Positions 56,601 through 64,000 of a stretch of DNA of 64,000 bases are shown here, in pieces (position 1 is the first letter of the stretch; the number at the start of each line of letters is the position of its first letter). Under the pieces are notes generated by a model. It was not told the DNA's origin, made no database searches, and saw only the letters and a list, made by a program, of their open reading frames with translations. Both the position numbers and the translations under genes were made by a program. Source of the DNA: Sphingobacterium sp. SGG-5 (lineage in GTDB: Bacteria; Bacteroidota; Bacteroidia; Sphingobacteriales; Sphingobacteriaceae). The DNA lies in contig NZ_JAAKGO010000005.1 in assembly GCF_011043525.1 (NCBI RefSeq), forward strand, positions 248,001 through 312,000. Direction: 5' to 3'.

Positions 56601-57470
56601 CCAGTAATCCCTGTTGTAGGCATTGAGATGGCCTTCATAGAACCCAAACTTTGGCATCAGTATCGGATTGCCGGTCAGCTGATAGAAATCATTCAGCAGG
56701 GGTACGGCTCCGTCATTTATCATCACAAATACATCGAGGTAGTCACTTTCGTGATACAGCTTTACTTCGCCGGTAGCGGTCGCTCCAAAATCATATTTAC
56801 CTTTCTTAAAGGTATGCCAAAGCACACCATAACCGTTTGTCGACCAATAAAAAGGTGTGGGTGATGCTACACCACCATCCGTCCAGGAATTTTGGTTCTC
56901 AATGGCAATAATCTTTCCTTTGTGGGAAAAACGGCCATTTTGTACACCACCGCCATAAAAATATTCATCCGGCTCTTCCTGCAATGTTAAGATCGTTTTT
57001 CCGTTTTCAAAACGGATGGGTTCATCCCACTTCAAGACCGTCTTTCCTGAATTCTTGTTCCGGACAGACAACAGGCCATTTTTCGTGAGAATAGACACTT
57101 CCACAGCCTCGGTACGAATGATAATCGCCTCATCCCCTGATGAGACCTCAAGGGACGTCAACGGTTTCCGCGGGTTATCCACCAAAATCTGTGCAGGAGG
57201 AGTAGCTTGCGGATCGCGCAATATACCTCCTCGAGGATCCTGAAACAATCGGAAAATATGGTCGGAGTAAAAATCGAGTAACGCCCGACTCTGATCTTCA
57301 AACAATACTTCTACCGTCGTCGGGTTAATCTTTTGTACGGATTTGACAGCAGAGAATGGATTTTTTTGCTTTAGTGGGGCATTCGGCTGTGCCTGATTTC
57401 GAATAGGGTTCCCTAAAAAGAGAACGATAAAAACACAAGCCCACAGTGCTCGTTGTGATAAAGTATACAT
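53625..57470 (-). CDS. Multi-modular GH31 glycosidase with FN3, discoidin, dockerin and cohesin-like modules (candidate alpha-GalNAc-ase)
   Basis: 1281 residues with a signal peptide (to about 28). N-terminal sandwich about 35-265, GH31 barrel about 270-590 with nucleophile Asp421 in VLKTDVAW and acid/base Asp473 in IWSGDQTGG, C-terminal sandwiches to about 830, fibronectin III about 872-940, F5/8-type C (discoidin) about 945-1078, two dockerin calcium loops (GDINNDGLLDMNDF at 1088 and GDLNKNNWIDVYD at 1124), and a cohesin-like sandwich about 1155-1281. This order resembles GH31 alpha-N-acetylgalactosaminidases acting on O-glycans rather than starch- or xyloglucan-type GH31. Substrate is inferred from architecture only. 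It is a single gene with no SusCD neighbour. Confidence 0.9.
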   Translation of the reverse strand: MYTLSQRALWACVFIVLFLGNPIRNQAQPNAPLKQKNPFSAVKSVQKINPTTVEVLFEDQSRALLDFYSDHIFRLFQDPRGGILRDPQATPPAQILVDNPRKPLTSLEVSSGDEAIIIRTEAVEVSILTKNGLLSVRNKNSGKTVLKWDEPIRFENGKTILTLQEEPDEYFYGGGVQNGRFSHKGKIIAIENQNSWTDGGVASPTPFYWSTNGYGVLWHTFKKGKYDFGATATGEVKLYHESDYLDVFVMINDGAVPLLNDFYQLTGNPILMPKFGFYEGHLNAYNRDYWKEDEKGILFEDGKKYKESQKDNSGIKESLNGEKDNYQFSARAVIDRYARYDMPLGWFLPNDGYGAGYGQTETLDGNIQNLKEFGDYARRRGVEIGLWTQSDLHPKDSIPALLQRDIVKEVRDAGVRVLKTDVAWVGPGYSFGLNGISDVGHIMPYYGHDARPFIISLDGWAGTQRYAGIWSGDQTGGVWEYIRFHIPTYIGSGLSGQPNISSDMDGIFGGKNVPVNVRDFQWKTFTPMQLNMDGWGSNPKYPHALGEPATSINRHYLKLKSMLMPYTYSIAREAVDGLPLVRAMFLSDPNDYTYGKATQYQFMYGPSFLVAPVYQATQIDTAGNDVRNGIYLPKGEWIDYFSGETYAGNRVINSFEAPLWKLPVFVKAGAIIPIAQAHNNVHALSRKERIYEIYPNGSSVFTAYDDDGTTQAYRDGQGSWTKIESEVNGSHVKVRVHPTKGSFAGMETVKTTSFVINMTKRPKKLSVKIGDKKVRLEETATLDELHQQENGYYYDEHPDLNRFATAGTPFSVIHINKTPQLHIRVQAVDITQYAIQLDIAGFEFSPINHLLHNRGVLQVPGNVQIPESDIQAYSLQPTWDVVPRADYYEIEFNSMLYSTIRDTTLLFDNLQSETAYTFKVRAVNKDGVSDWTSIQATTKSNPLEFALHGIVGEASAENQGGYGIQKLFDHDEGNLWHTKWKQQAVPFTIVMDLKSVNQLDKMHYLPRSGGGNGILTKGKVSYSTNKEDWSDAGDFTWERTDDVKIFTFEKHPTARYIKIVVEEGSGGFGSGRELYVFKVPGTESYLPGDINNDGLLDMNDFMSYTNYTGLRKGDADFEGYISHGDLNKNNWIDVYDISVLATQLGGGVKPDPTEKITGRITWIFSKPTVEAGETVDILVKGIGLKAVNAIGFTLPYAMSDYEFVGIQPLGTKHMENLTNNRLHTDGSRALYPTFVHIGNQETISGDVDLLKLTLKARKAMAVNLHLRDGFLVDKKLNTIRF

Positions 57471-57684
57471 GATGTACAGTTATAGCTAAGTAAAATAAAC
57501 TACACTGTATAGTAAGTTTTAAAATAAGGTAGGTAAAAGTAAATAAAAGTTGCAGAAGTACCCTTAAATCCTAAAAATATTACAAAACGGCCGGTGAAAA
57601 TCCGTTGACCGAATAAAATGTCACTTTCACCGAGATCGTTTTATCATTCGCCTATTTACGCTTAAAGCGCGTCATTTTTCGAAA

Positions 57685-57692
57685 TATCTTTG
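57685..57692 (+). promoter_or_regulatory. -7 box of the NTF2/lumazine-binding-like gene
   Basis: TATCTTTG, a full match to TAnnTTTG, 42 nt before the ATG at 57735; the predicted leader is about 38 nt. It also overlaps, and so argues against, the longer frame starting at 57690. No clear -33 element. Confidence 0.5.
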
Positions 57693-57734
57693 ATCCAACA
57701 AACAAATAGAAAAACAACTTTAAAATACAATATT

Positions 57735-58157
57735 ATGAAAACTACATTATCAATCGCAGCTGTGGTCCTTACATTATCCCTTTCTTCTTTCGCTAGTACG
57801 ACGAAAACCCCAAGTGGCATAAGTATCACCTATGTAATGGACCATTACATAGGCTACCTCATGCAAGGACAAGGCACTCTTGATGAACGCCTCTTCACCA
57901 AAAATTTCGAGATGACCGTATATGCACAGGATAATGAACGGAAAATCAATAAAAGGCAGCTCGTACGGTTTTTAAAAAAGACCAAAGGGTTATCCTATGA
58001 TTGTGAAACAAATTACAAGATATTAGATGCAAGTCCACGATGCACGATTGTAAAAGCTTCGATGGCGTTTGAACATTTTACACGTGTAGATTATATCACG
58101 CTTTGCCTGGAAAAAGAGGACTGGAAAATCAGCAAAGTCGTATCGACATACCCCTAA
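57735..58157 (+). CDS. Secreted NTF2-like (lumazine-binding-2 type) protein
   Basis: 140 residues from the ATG at 57735, beginning with a signal peptide (MKTTLSIAAVVLTLSLSSFA). The body has the layout of small NTF2-like proteins of the 'putative lumazine-binding' group: VMDHYIGYLMQGQGTLDERLFTKNFEM near the start and EKEDWKISKVVSTYP at the end. No catalytic set is recognisable. It stands alone between the GH31 gene and divIC. Confidence 0.75.
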   Translation: MKTTLSIAAVVLTLSLSSFASTTKTPSGISITYVMDHYIGYLMQGQGTLDERLFTKNFEMTVYAQDNERKINKRQLVRFLKKTKGLSYDCETNYKILDASPRCTIVKASMAFEHFTRVDYITLCLEKEDWKISKVVSTYP

Positions 58158-58180
58158 ACTGGGTATTTTTGTTTCAATGA

Positions 58181-58216
58181 AAAAGCCCGGGTGGAGATCC
58201 GGGCTTTATTTTATTT
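58181..58216. terminator. Bidirectional terminator between the NTF2-like gene and divIC
   Basis: AAAGCCCGG (58182-58190) pairs with CCGGGCTTT (58199-58207) over an 8-base loop, followed on the plus strand by TATTTTATTTTTT. On the minus strand the hairpin is followed by a shorter T run, so it can end the eno-divIC transcript too. Confidence 0.85.
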
Positions 58217-58510
58217 TTTCGCTTCTACTTCGGTAATAACGTATATATCTTCATTTTCCTTCTTCATCCTATACTTCTCCCGTGCTATGCGTTGTATCTC
58301 ATTTGGATCATATTGGGCGTCTTTTATAGCTTGTTCAATTTTTTGGTTTTCCACACCATAGAAAGCCTTTTCTTTTTCTAATTTACCTTTCTCCTGCAAG
58401 TAGTGATACTGCGTTGCAAAATCATAACGATCAAAAAAGATCATCCAAACCAGAAATGCGATTCCGGCAATCAGATATTTATTCCGGATCAAGGAAAAAA
58501 GACGGCCCAT
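58211..58510 (-). CDS. Septum formation initiator family protein (FtsB/DivIC-like)
   Basis: 99 residues. One membrane segment at about 13-27 (LIAGIAFLVWMIFFD), then a coiled coil (about 35-70, YLQEKGKLEKEKAFYGVENQKIEQAIKDA) and the family end motif IQRIAREKYRMKKENEDIYVI. Such proteins form part of the divisome core with FtsL and FtsQ-like partners. It starts 28 bp after the enolase stop, a common gene order in this group. Confidence 0.92.
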   Translation of the reverse strand: MGRLFSLIRNKYLIAGIAFLVWMIFFDRYDFATQYHYLQEKGKLEKEKAFYGVENQKIEQAIKDAQYDPNEIQRIAREKYRMKKENEDIYVITEVEAKK

Positions 58511-58538
58511 ACTCCAATCGATTAATTACCTAATGTAG

Positions 58539-59840
<1,302 letters not shown>

Positions 59841-59918
59841 CTATACTAGGATTTATGTTAAACTTCAATCTTACTTAGTGTATTTTGGACACTAATATAT
59901 CAATTTTTATCACCAAAT

Positions 59919-59926
59919 CAAAATTA
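59919..59926 (-). promoter_or_regulatory. -7 box of eno
   Basis: TAATTTTG on the minus strand matches TAnnTTTG. It predicts a leader of about 80 nt before the enolase ATG. It lies directly beyond the carA terminator. No good -33 TTG at the usual distance. Confidence 0.4.
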
Positions 59927-59927
59927 C

Positions 59928-59966
59928 AAAAAAAACGCCTCAATCTATTCATAGATTTGAGGCGTT
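59928..59966 (-). terminator. Terminator of carA
   Basis: On the minus strand a stem of about 15 bp (AACGCCTCAAATCTAT pairing with ATAGATTGAGGCGTT, one bulge) is followed by eight T. It lies 15 bp after the carA stop and separates carA from eno. Confidence 0.9.
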
Positions 59967-59981
59967 CCTATATGTATGTAT

Positions 59982-61082
59982 TTAAGCCTTCACCATATTG
60001 ATAAAGTCATCAAATAAATAGCGTGAATCATGTGGACCCGGCGACGACTCGGGATGGTATTGTACCGAAAATGCCGGCTTCCCTTTCACCCGAATTCCTT
60101 CTATGGAATTATCATTCAGATTGACATGGGTAACTTCTACCGCATCCGATTGCTCGATATCTTCCCGGACGACACCAAATCCATGGTTTTGCGAAGTAAT
60201 CTCGCAACGGTTAGCCACAATATTCTTTACGGGATGATTGATACCACGGTGGCCGTTAAACATCTTCTCTGTCCGGATACCATGCGCCAAGGCCAGGATC
60301 TGATGACCAAGACAAATACCAAACATCGGTTTGTCGGCGGCAAGGATTTCTTTCACCGTATCGATCGCATATTCCATTGCTGCAGGATCTCCTGGGCCAT
60401 TGGAGACAAAATAACCTTCCGGTTTCCAAGCTTCCATTTCGGCAAAAGTGGTTTTCGCTGGGAAGACTTTCGCATACACATTCCGGTCGTCAAAGTTGCG
60501 CAGGATATTTTTCTTGATACCTAAATCTAATACCGCGATGCGTGTAGAAGCGTCTTCGTCGCCATAAAAATAAGGCTCTTTGGTAGAAACCGACGAGGAC
60601 AGCTCCAAACCTTCCATAGAAGGCACCTCCGCCAGCTTCGCTTTTAACGATTCGACATCCAGATTTTCGGAGGATATGATCGCATTCATCACCCCTTTAT
60701 CCCGGATGTGGCGGACCAGAGAGCGGGTATCAATATCGGATATACCGACCAAATTTTCTTCTTCGAAATAGTTTTGAATGGATCCATCTGCAATTTTCCG
60801 GCTATAATTGATATTATAGTTCTTACATACAAGACCCGCAATCTGTATTTCACCCGACTCGGTATCCTCGTTATCTACACCATAGTTACCGATATGAGCG
60901 TTGGTCGTCACCATGATCTGCCCATAGTACGAGGGGTCGGTAAAGATCTCCTGATAACCGGTAGTTCCTGTGTTGAAGCATATCTCTCCCGTTGTCGTAC
61001 CGATCTTTCCGGCAGCTTTGCCGTGGTAAACGGTTCCATCTTCAAGAACTAAAATTGCGGGTAATTTACTGTAGTTGGTCAT
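59982..61082 (-). CDS. carA: Carbamoyl-phosphate synthase small subunit
   Basis: 366 residues, normal length. Glutaminase subunit that supplies ammonia to CarB for carbamoyl phosphate (pyrimidine and arginine synthesis). N-terminal CPSase domain (GTTGYQEIFTDPSYYGQI) and a class I glutamine amidotransferase domain with the catalytic Cys in GICLGHQILALAHG and His/Glu in QYHPESSPGPHD. CarB is not in the window. The 208-bp gap upstream carries a -7 box, a short open frame and a hairpin with T run, so attenuation is possible. Confidence 0.99.
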   Translation of the reverse strand: MTNYSKLPAILVLEDGTVYHGKAAGKIGTTTGEICFNTGTTGYQEIFTDPSYYGQIMVTTNAHIGNYGVDNEDTESGEIQIAGLVCKNYNINYSRKIADGSIQNYFEEENLVGISDIDTRSLVRHIRDKGVMNAIISSENLDVESLKAKLAEVPSMEGLELSSSVSTKEPYFYGDEDASTRIAVLDLGIKKNILRNFDDRNVYAKVFPAKTTFAEMEAWKPEGYFVSNGPGDPAAMEYAIDTVKEILAADKPMFGICLGHQILALAHGIRTEKMFNGHRGINHPVKNIVANRCEITSQNHGFGVVREDIEQSDAVEVTHVNLNDNSIEGIRVKGKPAFSVQYHPESSPGPHDSRYLFDDFINMVKA

Positions 61083-61096
61083 TCTCTATTTTAAAA

Positions 61097-61234
61097 TTAT
61101 AGTATACGATCGTTGTCAAAAACCACTGGACACAAAAAAAGCCCAAATGGGCTATTCTTATCAATTAATATGATGTCGACGTCATTATCGAACGAAGTGT
61201 CTGTTGGGATCAAATCAAAAACATCAATTTTCAC
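61097..61234 (-). CDS. Possible 45-residue ORF in the carA leader
   Basis: From a GTG at 61234 the minus strand is open for 45 codons (MKIDVFDLIP...DNDRIL), ending 14 nt before the carA ATG. The GTG is 6 nt after a full TAnnTTTG box. The frame runs through the hairpin with seven T at 61134-61153 (residues SPFGLFL). No similarity to a known leader peptide is recognised and there is no run of codons for one amino acid. It could be chance; if translated, ribosomes would keep the hairpin open. Confidence 0.3.
   Translation of the reverse strand: MKIDVFDLIPTDTSFDNDVDIILIDKNSPFGLFLCPVVFDNDRIL
61134..61153 (-). terminator. Hairpin with T run upstream of carA (terminator or attenuator)
   Basis: On the minus strand AGCCC-ATTT-GGGCT is followed by seven T. 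It can end the holA-omp-ywbE transcript, whose last stop is about 140 bp upstream. It also lies between the -7 box at 61241-61248 and carA, so any carA transcript from that box must pass it. Confidence 0.6.
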
Positions 61235-61240
61235 GGGAGA

Positions 61241-61248
61241 CAAAGGTA
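61241..61248 (-). promoter_or_regulatory. -7 box upstream of carA
   Basis: TACCTTTG on the minus strand, a full match to TAnnTTTG, about 160 bp upstream of the carA start. The predicted leader contains the short open frame and the hairpin described here. Confidence 0.45.
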
Positions 61249-61290
61249 GGAATAAAAAATTAAAAACTAAAAACTAAAACGTCAAAAACT

Positions 61291-61491
61291 TCACTCCTCC
61301 TCTATGATCTCTTGTACTCTACCAATCTGTCCATCCTCAAGGCGAACTTTGATGCCACGATGGTGGAATGCTGCCGAAGTCAACAAGTCTTTGACCACCC
61401 CTTCGGTCAATTTCCCTGAACGCTGATCTTTCTTTAGTATAATGTTGACCACCATACCTGGTTTAATATATGCTCTTGTTTTTCCGTCCAT
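61291..61491 (-). CDS. YwbE family protein
   Basis: 66 residues from the ATG at 61491; the TTG two codons upstream is less likely, as family members start MDG. Small cytoplasmic protein with the conserved course IKPGMVVNIILKKDQRSGKLTEG and FHHRGIKVRLEDGQIGRVQEI. A KOW/Tudor-like beta fold is probable, function unknown. It is 10 bp after the OMP gene and last in the holA operon. Confidence 0.92.
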   Translation of the reverse strand: MDGKTRAYIKPGMVVNIILKKDQRSGKLTEGVVKDLLTSAAFHHRGIKVRLEDGQIGRVQEIIEEE

Positions 61492-61501
61492 ATCCAAACT
61501 A

Positions 61502-62071
61502 TTATTTAAACATCAATCCTACTGAAACATTAAAATGTTGATGTTGAAAATCCTTACGCATGTGATTATTTTTTGTCAGCTGTTGGTAGCCGTATGCTGC
61601 AGAAACCGTCCAGTCTGCCCGAGCTGGCCTTTCGTATAGATAGAAAAACCCACCTTTAAACAAGAAACCCTTGTCGTACTGCACACTCAGCCCTGGCGCA
61701 TAACCCACATTGGTCAATAACCCTATTCTTGACGAGGAGCCAAACTCCCCAAAAGGCAATCGCCCGTCTATGAAAATGGGGAAAAGATTTCGATCGTATT
61801 TAAACGATCGCTGATCGGCATGATGTGGGTCATTCGTCTGATAGGTACCGGACAACCGCTCATTTCCCAAACCTAATCCCAAGTAAGCCCTATCTGAGTA
61901 GTTCTTCCCTGCAATAAAATGCAGCGAATATCCGTTGAAAGCACCTTTATATCCTTCATTGGCAAATCCCAGATTCCCCCCTCCTTGTATCATAAAGTAC
62001 ATATCTGACTGGGCAAAAGCTATAAAGCTCAGTGTCATCAAACACAACACTCCTGTTATTTTCTTTATCAT
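61502..62071 (-). CDS. Hypothetical outer membrane beta-barrel-like protein
   Basis: 189 residues with a signal peptide (MIKKITGVLCLMTLSFIAFAQ). The rest alternates hydrophobic and polar residues with many Gly and aromatic ones (GGGNLGFANEGYKGAFNGYSLHF, FNVSVGLMFK at the end) and ends in Phe-Lys, as expected for a small eight-strand outer-membrane barrel. No specific family is recognised. Its ATG overlaps the holA stop by one base (TGATG), so translation is coupled. Confidence 0.8.
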   Translation of the reverse strand: MIKKITGVLCLMTLSFIAFAQSDMYFMIQGGGNLGFANEGYKGAFNGYSLHFIAGKNYSDRAYLGLGLGNERLSGTYQTNDPHHADQRSFKYDRNLFPIFIDGRLPFGEFGSSSRIGLLTNVGYAPGLSVQYDKGFLFKGGFFYLYERPARADWTVSAAYGYQQLTKNNHMRKDFQHQHFNVSVGLMFK

Positions 62072-63081
62072 CAGTTTAAAATTTTATAAATCATTTCACG
62101 CATCAGTTCACCGGACGTGGTATGCGGGCCAACATGTAATCCTTTGGATTTAAGGTCATACTCATGAAGGATGGCAAAGACATCAAAAGTTTTACGCCGG
62201 CTGTAATTCCGAGCGGCCATGTCATACTCTTTTGTAAAAAAGGGATTCACACCCAAAGCTTTGGCAACCGATTGTGAAGACTTGTCGCCTAAATAATGGT
62301 ATTTTAAAATCTTGGTAAAATATCCTCCCAGAGAACCGAGCACAACAACAAAGGGATTTGCTTTCGGATTAGCTTCAAAGTAATCAACAATCTGGAAAGC
62401 CTTCAGCACATCACGTCTGCCCAATGCGTTATTGAGCTCGAAAACATTATAGTCCTTGCTGATACCGATATTATCTTCTACGTCCTTCAGCGCTATTTCC
62501 CGATCGTTAGGTACATTAAGTATCAGCTTTTGCACCTCATTAGCCACCTTAGACAGATCAGTACCTAAATATTCTGCCATCAGTGCGGCAGCTTGCGGAT
62601 GAATCTTTCTGCCTTCCCGCTGTACCTCTTCCGTGATCCACCCCCCGACTTTGTTATCATACAACTTCTCCGACTCAAACGCAACGCCAATCTTTGCGAT
62701 CTGCTTAAATAATTTTGTCCTTTTATCAAATTTGCCATGTTTGTACGCCAATACCAAAATAGTAGTCGGAGTCAAATTTTCGATATATTTAGCAAACAAC
62801 TCATCCTCAGCTTTCCATTTCAGGTTCTGAGCTTCCTTGACCAGGATAACTTGATATTCGCTCATCATCGGATAGCGCTTCGCGGCATTTATGATGGTGG
62901 AGAAATCGGTATCCTTGCCGTATAGCACAGTCTGGTCGAAACCTTTCTGAGCTTCCTCTAATACCGTCTGTTCGATACGATCACTGATCAGATCGATATA
63001 ATACGCCTCCTCACCGTGCAACAAGTACACGGGTTTGAACTTCCGTTGCTTAATATCAGACAGTATAGCTGTTACATTCAT
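62071..63081 (-). CDS. holA: DNA polymerase III subunit delta
   Basis: 336 residues. Clamp-loader subunit that opens the sliding clamp. N-terminal domain with PVYLLHGEEAYYIDLISDRIE and, at about 70-90, MMSEYQVILVKEAQNLKW; a middle domain with KIHPQAAALMAEYLGTDLSKVANEVQKLILNVP; and a C-terminal helical domain (NALGRRDVLKAFQIVDYF). Normal length. First gene of an operon with the barrel protein and ywbE. Confidence 0.95.
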   Translation of the reverse strand: MNVTAILSDIKQRKFKPVYLLHGEEAYYIDLISDRIEQTVLEEAQKGFDQTVLYGKDTDFSTIINAAKRYPMMSEYQVILVKEAQNLKWKAEDELFAKYIENLTPTTILVLAYKHGKFDKRTKLFKQIAKIGVAFESEKLYDNKVGGWITEEVQREGRKIHPQAAALMAEYLGTDLSKVANEVQKLILNVPNDREIALKDVEDNIGISKDYNVFELNNALGRRDVLKAFQIVDYFEANPKANPFVVVLGSLGGYFTKILKYHYLGDKSSQSVAKALGVNPFFTKEYDMAARNYSRRKTFDVFAILHEYDLKSKGLHVGPHTTSGELMREMIYKILN

Positions 63082-63169
63082 CTTGGGGCGAATTTAGTCA
63101 TTTCTATTTAATTTCTTATGTTTCCTCTGTCTGCTATAAGCCTTCAAAGGCAGAGGAGAGATCGATAAG

Positions 63170-63212
63170 TTCATTTTATATATAACGCAATTATATTGCA
63201 TATAAAAATGAA
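63170..63212. repeat. 43-bp imperfect dyad over the promoter of the HsdR-N-like gene
   Basis: TTCATTTTATATATAACGCAAT and ATTGCATATAAAAATGAA form an imperfect inverted repeat centred near 63191. It overlaps the -33 TTG at 63196. It may be an operator or only an AT-rich hairpin. Confidence 0.4.
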
Positions 63213-63226
63213 TTTATCTAAGTTTG
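63196..63226 (+). promoter_or_regulatory. Promoter of the HsdR-N-like gene
   Basis: TTG (63196-63198), 20 nt, then TAAGTTTG (63219-63226): the best full match to the Bacteroidota -33/-7 promoter in the window. The ATG follows after 3 nt, so the transcript probably starts at the start codon. Confidence 0.65.
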
Positions 63227-63229
63227 TAC

Positions 63230-63682
63230 ATGTTTAGGCCAACCCCTTTAAACTTACCTTCGTATCCATTAAAACTGAAACGAATTAAGGACAAAGTCTA
63301 CGTATTTGATGAGCTGAGAAAGAAAATTCTTTTGCTTACACCGGAGGAGTGGGTCAGACAGCATTGGATACATTATTTACATACACAAAAGAATTACCCA
63401 AAGTCGCTGATGCATATCGAAGGGGGGCTAAACCTCCATGGTCTGCAGAAAAGGACAGATCTTGTGATTTACAACAGTCAGGGTGAAAAGATATTGATTG
63501 CCGAATTCAAGGCACCTGGTGTCAAAATCAATGAGAAGACCTTTGAACAAATCAACAATTATAATATGGTCCATAAAATCCCTCTCTTGCTCGTTAGCAA
63601 TGGGCTGGATCATTTCTTCTGCAAGATTAATTTGAATAATAATCAGTATGAATTTCTTAAAGATTTGCCAAATTACATGTAG
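63230..63682 (+). CDS. HsdR N-terminal-domain (PD-(D/E)xK-like) protein
   Basis: 150 residues from the ATG at 63230; a TTG at 63224 overlaps the -7 box and is not used. The frame matches the 'type I restriction enzyme R protein N-terminal' family, a stand-alone nuclease-like domain widespread in Bacteroidota next to holA. The catalytic pattern is KRTDLVIYNSQG (Asp) and ILIAEFKAP (Glu-x-Lys). There are no hsdM, hsdS or helicase genes nearby, so it is not a restriction system. It lies divergent from holA. Function unknown, possibly DNA repair. Confidence 0.88.
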   Translation: MFRPTPLNLPSYPLKLKRIKDKVYVFDELRKKILLLTPEEWVRQHWIHYLHTQKNYPKSLMHIEGGLNLHGLQKRTDLVIYNSQGEKILIAEFKAPGVKINEKTFEQINNYNMVHKIPLLLVSNGLDHFFCKINLNNNQYEFLKDLPNYM

Positions 63683-63756
63683 CAGACATAAATTATTTGA
63701 CATTTTCGCTAAAAACCCGTTATATTAGTCCTTTATAACAATGTAAAAAATCAAAG

Positions 63757-64000
63757 ATGAATATAGATAAAAATGAATTCAGAAAGTATGCGATCAAGCA
63801 TCACCGTATAGGCAGTCAGCATGTAGACGGATTTATAGCAAGAGCAGAATCCAATATCCCCACCAACTTGACGCCATATATCGTAGAAGAGCGCCAACTG
63901 AACGTGGCACAGATGGACGTATTCTCCCGGCTAATGATGGATCGCATCATTTTTTTGGGTGACGCGGTCAACGATCAGGTCGCCAATATTATCCAAGCAC
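63757..64000 (+). CDS. clpP: ClpP-type ATP-dependent Clp protease proteolytic subunit (5' part)
   Basis: 81 N-terminal codons; the frame runs off the window. The opening (FRKYAIKHHRIGSQHVDGFI) and then LTPYIVEERQLNVAQMDVFSRLMMDRIIFLGDAVNDQVANII match the start of Bacteroidota ClpP, whose catalytic Ser, His and Asp would lie beyond the edge. A TTTG about 60 nt upstream with TATATTAG 21 nt after it is a weak promoter candidate. Confidence 0.85.
   Translation, partial: MNIDKNEFRKYAIKHHRIGSQHVDGFIARAESNIPTNLTPYIVEERQLNVAQMDVFSRLMMDRIIFLGDAVNDQVANIIQA

Noticed and set aside
57592..57632. 8-bp inverted repeat CGGTGAAA/TTTCACCG as operator
   Set aside because: Short arms 25 bp apart with no good promoter at a fitting distance; expected by chance in a window of this size.
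61494..61497. Longer YwbE start at a TTG
   Set aside because: Two codons on there is an ATG that fits the family start, with better spacing to the upstream stop.
63230..63682. Type I restriction-modification locus
   Set aside because: Only the N-terminal nuclease-like domain is encoded; there is no helicase part and no hsdM or hsdS gene.

Overview
The window comes from a Bacteroidota chromosome, most likely a member of Sphingobacteriaceae (Sphingobacterium/Pedobacter/Olivibacter-like). The evidence is four SusC/RagA receptors (one cut by the window edge) and three SusD lipoproteins, FecR/ECF-sigma pairs, many SPII lipoproteins, TAnnTTTG-type -7 promoter boxes with weak Shine-Dalgarno sites, and family-typical neighbours (SufSE, acyl-ACP desaturase, HopJ-like protein, YwbE, enolase-DivIC). 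No tRNA, rRNA, transposase or CRISPR was seen. Nothing was run against a database; all family names rest on motifs read by eye.

Layout. (1) 1-3234, minus: FecR anti-sigma factor and the front part of an STN-containing SusC, with no sigma gene beside them. (2) 3464-24630, minus: one very tight 12-gene operon: SusC, SusD, fasciclin, DUF5007-like, SusC, SusD, fasciclin, IPT/delta-60 propeller, phosphodiesterase-like LamG protein, M60-like (mucinase-type) metallopeptidase with discoidin domain, a second phosphodiesterase-like LamG protein, and a repeat/NHL-propeller lipoprotein. It starts below a double GCAAACGTTTGC (LacI-family type) operator and ends in a 54-bp perfect palindrome. It has two transport pairs and a protease but no glycoside hydrolase. 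(3) 24940-28699: SufS/SufE, divergent acyl-ACP desaturase, quinone oxidoreductase, and a TonB-receptor-like barrel. (4) 31521-51029, minus: a second large block: ECF sigma, FecR, SusC(STN), SusD, Mx1-type zinc peptidase, DUF4302 lipoprotein, serine beta-lactamase-like hydrolase, C1B cysteine peptidase, CocE/S15 hydrolase, DPP IV, MBL hydrolase, tandem Asp/Glu racemase. It reads as a dedicated peptide-degradation and uptake locus, possibly for peptides with D-residues. (5) 51092-57470: small genes, a 9 x 42-bp repeat array ending in a 52-bp palindrome in front of a HopJ-like gene, an NlpE-like lipoprotein, and a 1281-residue GH31 with FN3, discoidin, dockerin and cohesin-like modules. (6) 57735-64000: housekeeping genes (DivIC, enolase, CarA, YwbE, HolA, HsdR-N-like protein, start of ClpP).

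How the parts may work together. Block 2 (M60 protease, glycan-binding folds, two SusCD pairs) and the GH31, whose module order resembles the GH31 alpha-N-acetylgalactosaminidases, would together suit O-glycoprotein (mucin-like) breakdown. Block 4 would suit stepwise extracellular and periplasmic peptide hydrolysis under sigma/anti-sigma control sensed by its own STN-type SusC. These are inferences from content and order. Other points of interest are a gene-tail relic next to the operon 2 terminator, loss of metal ligands in both phosphodiesterase-like copies, a racemase with a dead N-terminal half, a possible 45-residue ORF overlapping a terminator hairpin in the carA leader, and several promoters whose -7 box lies only 3-6 nt before the start codon.
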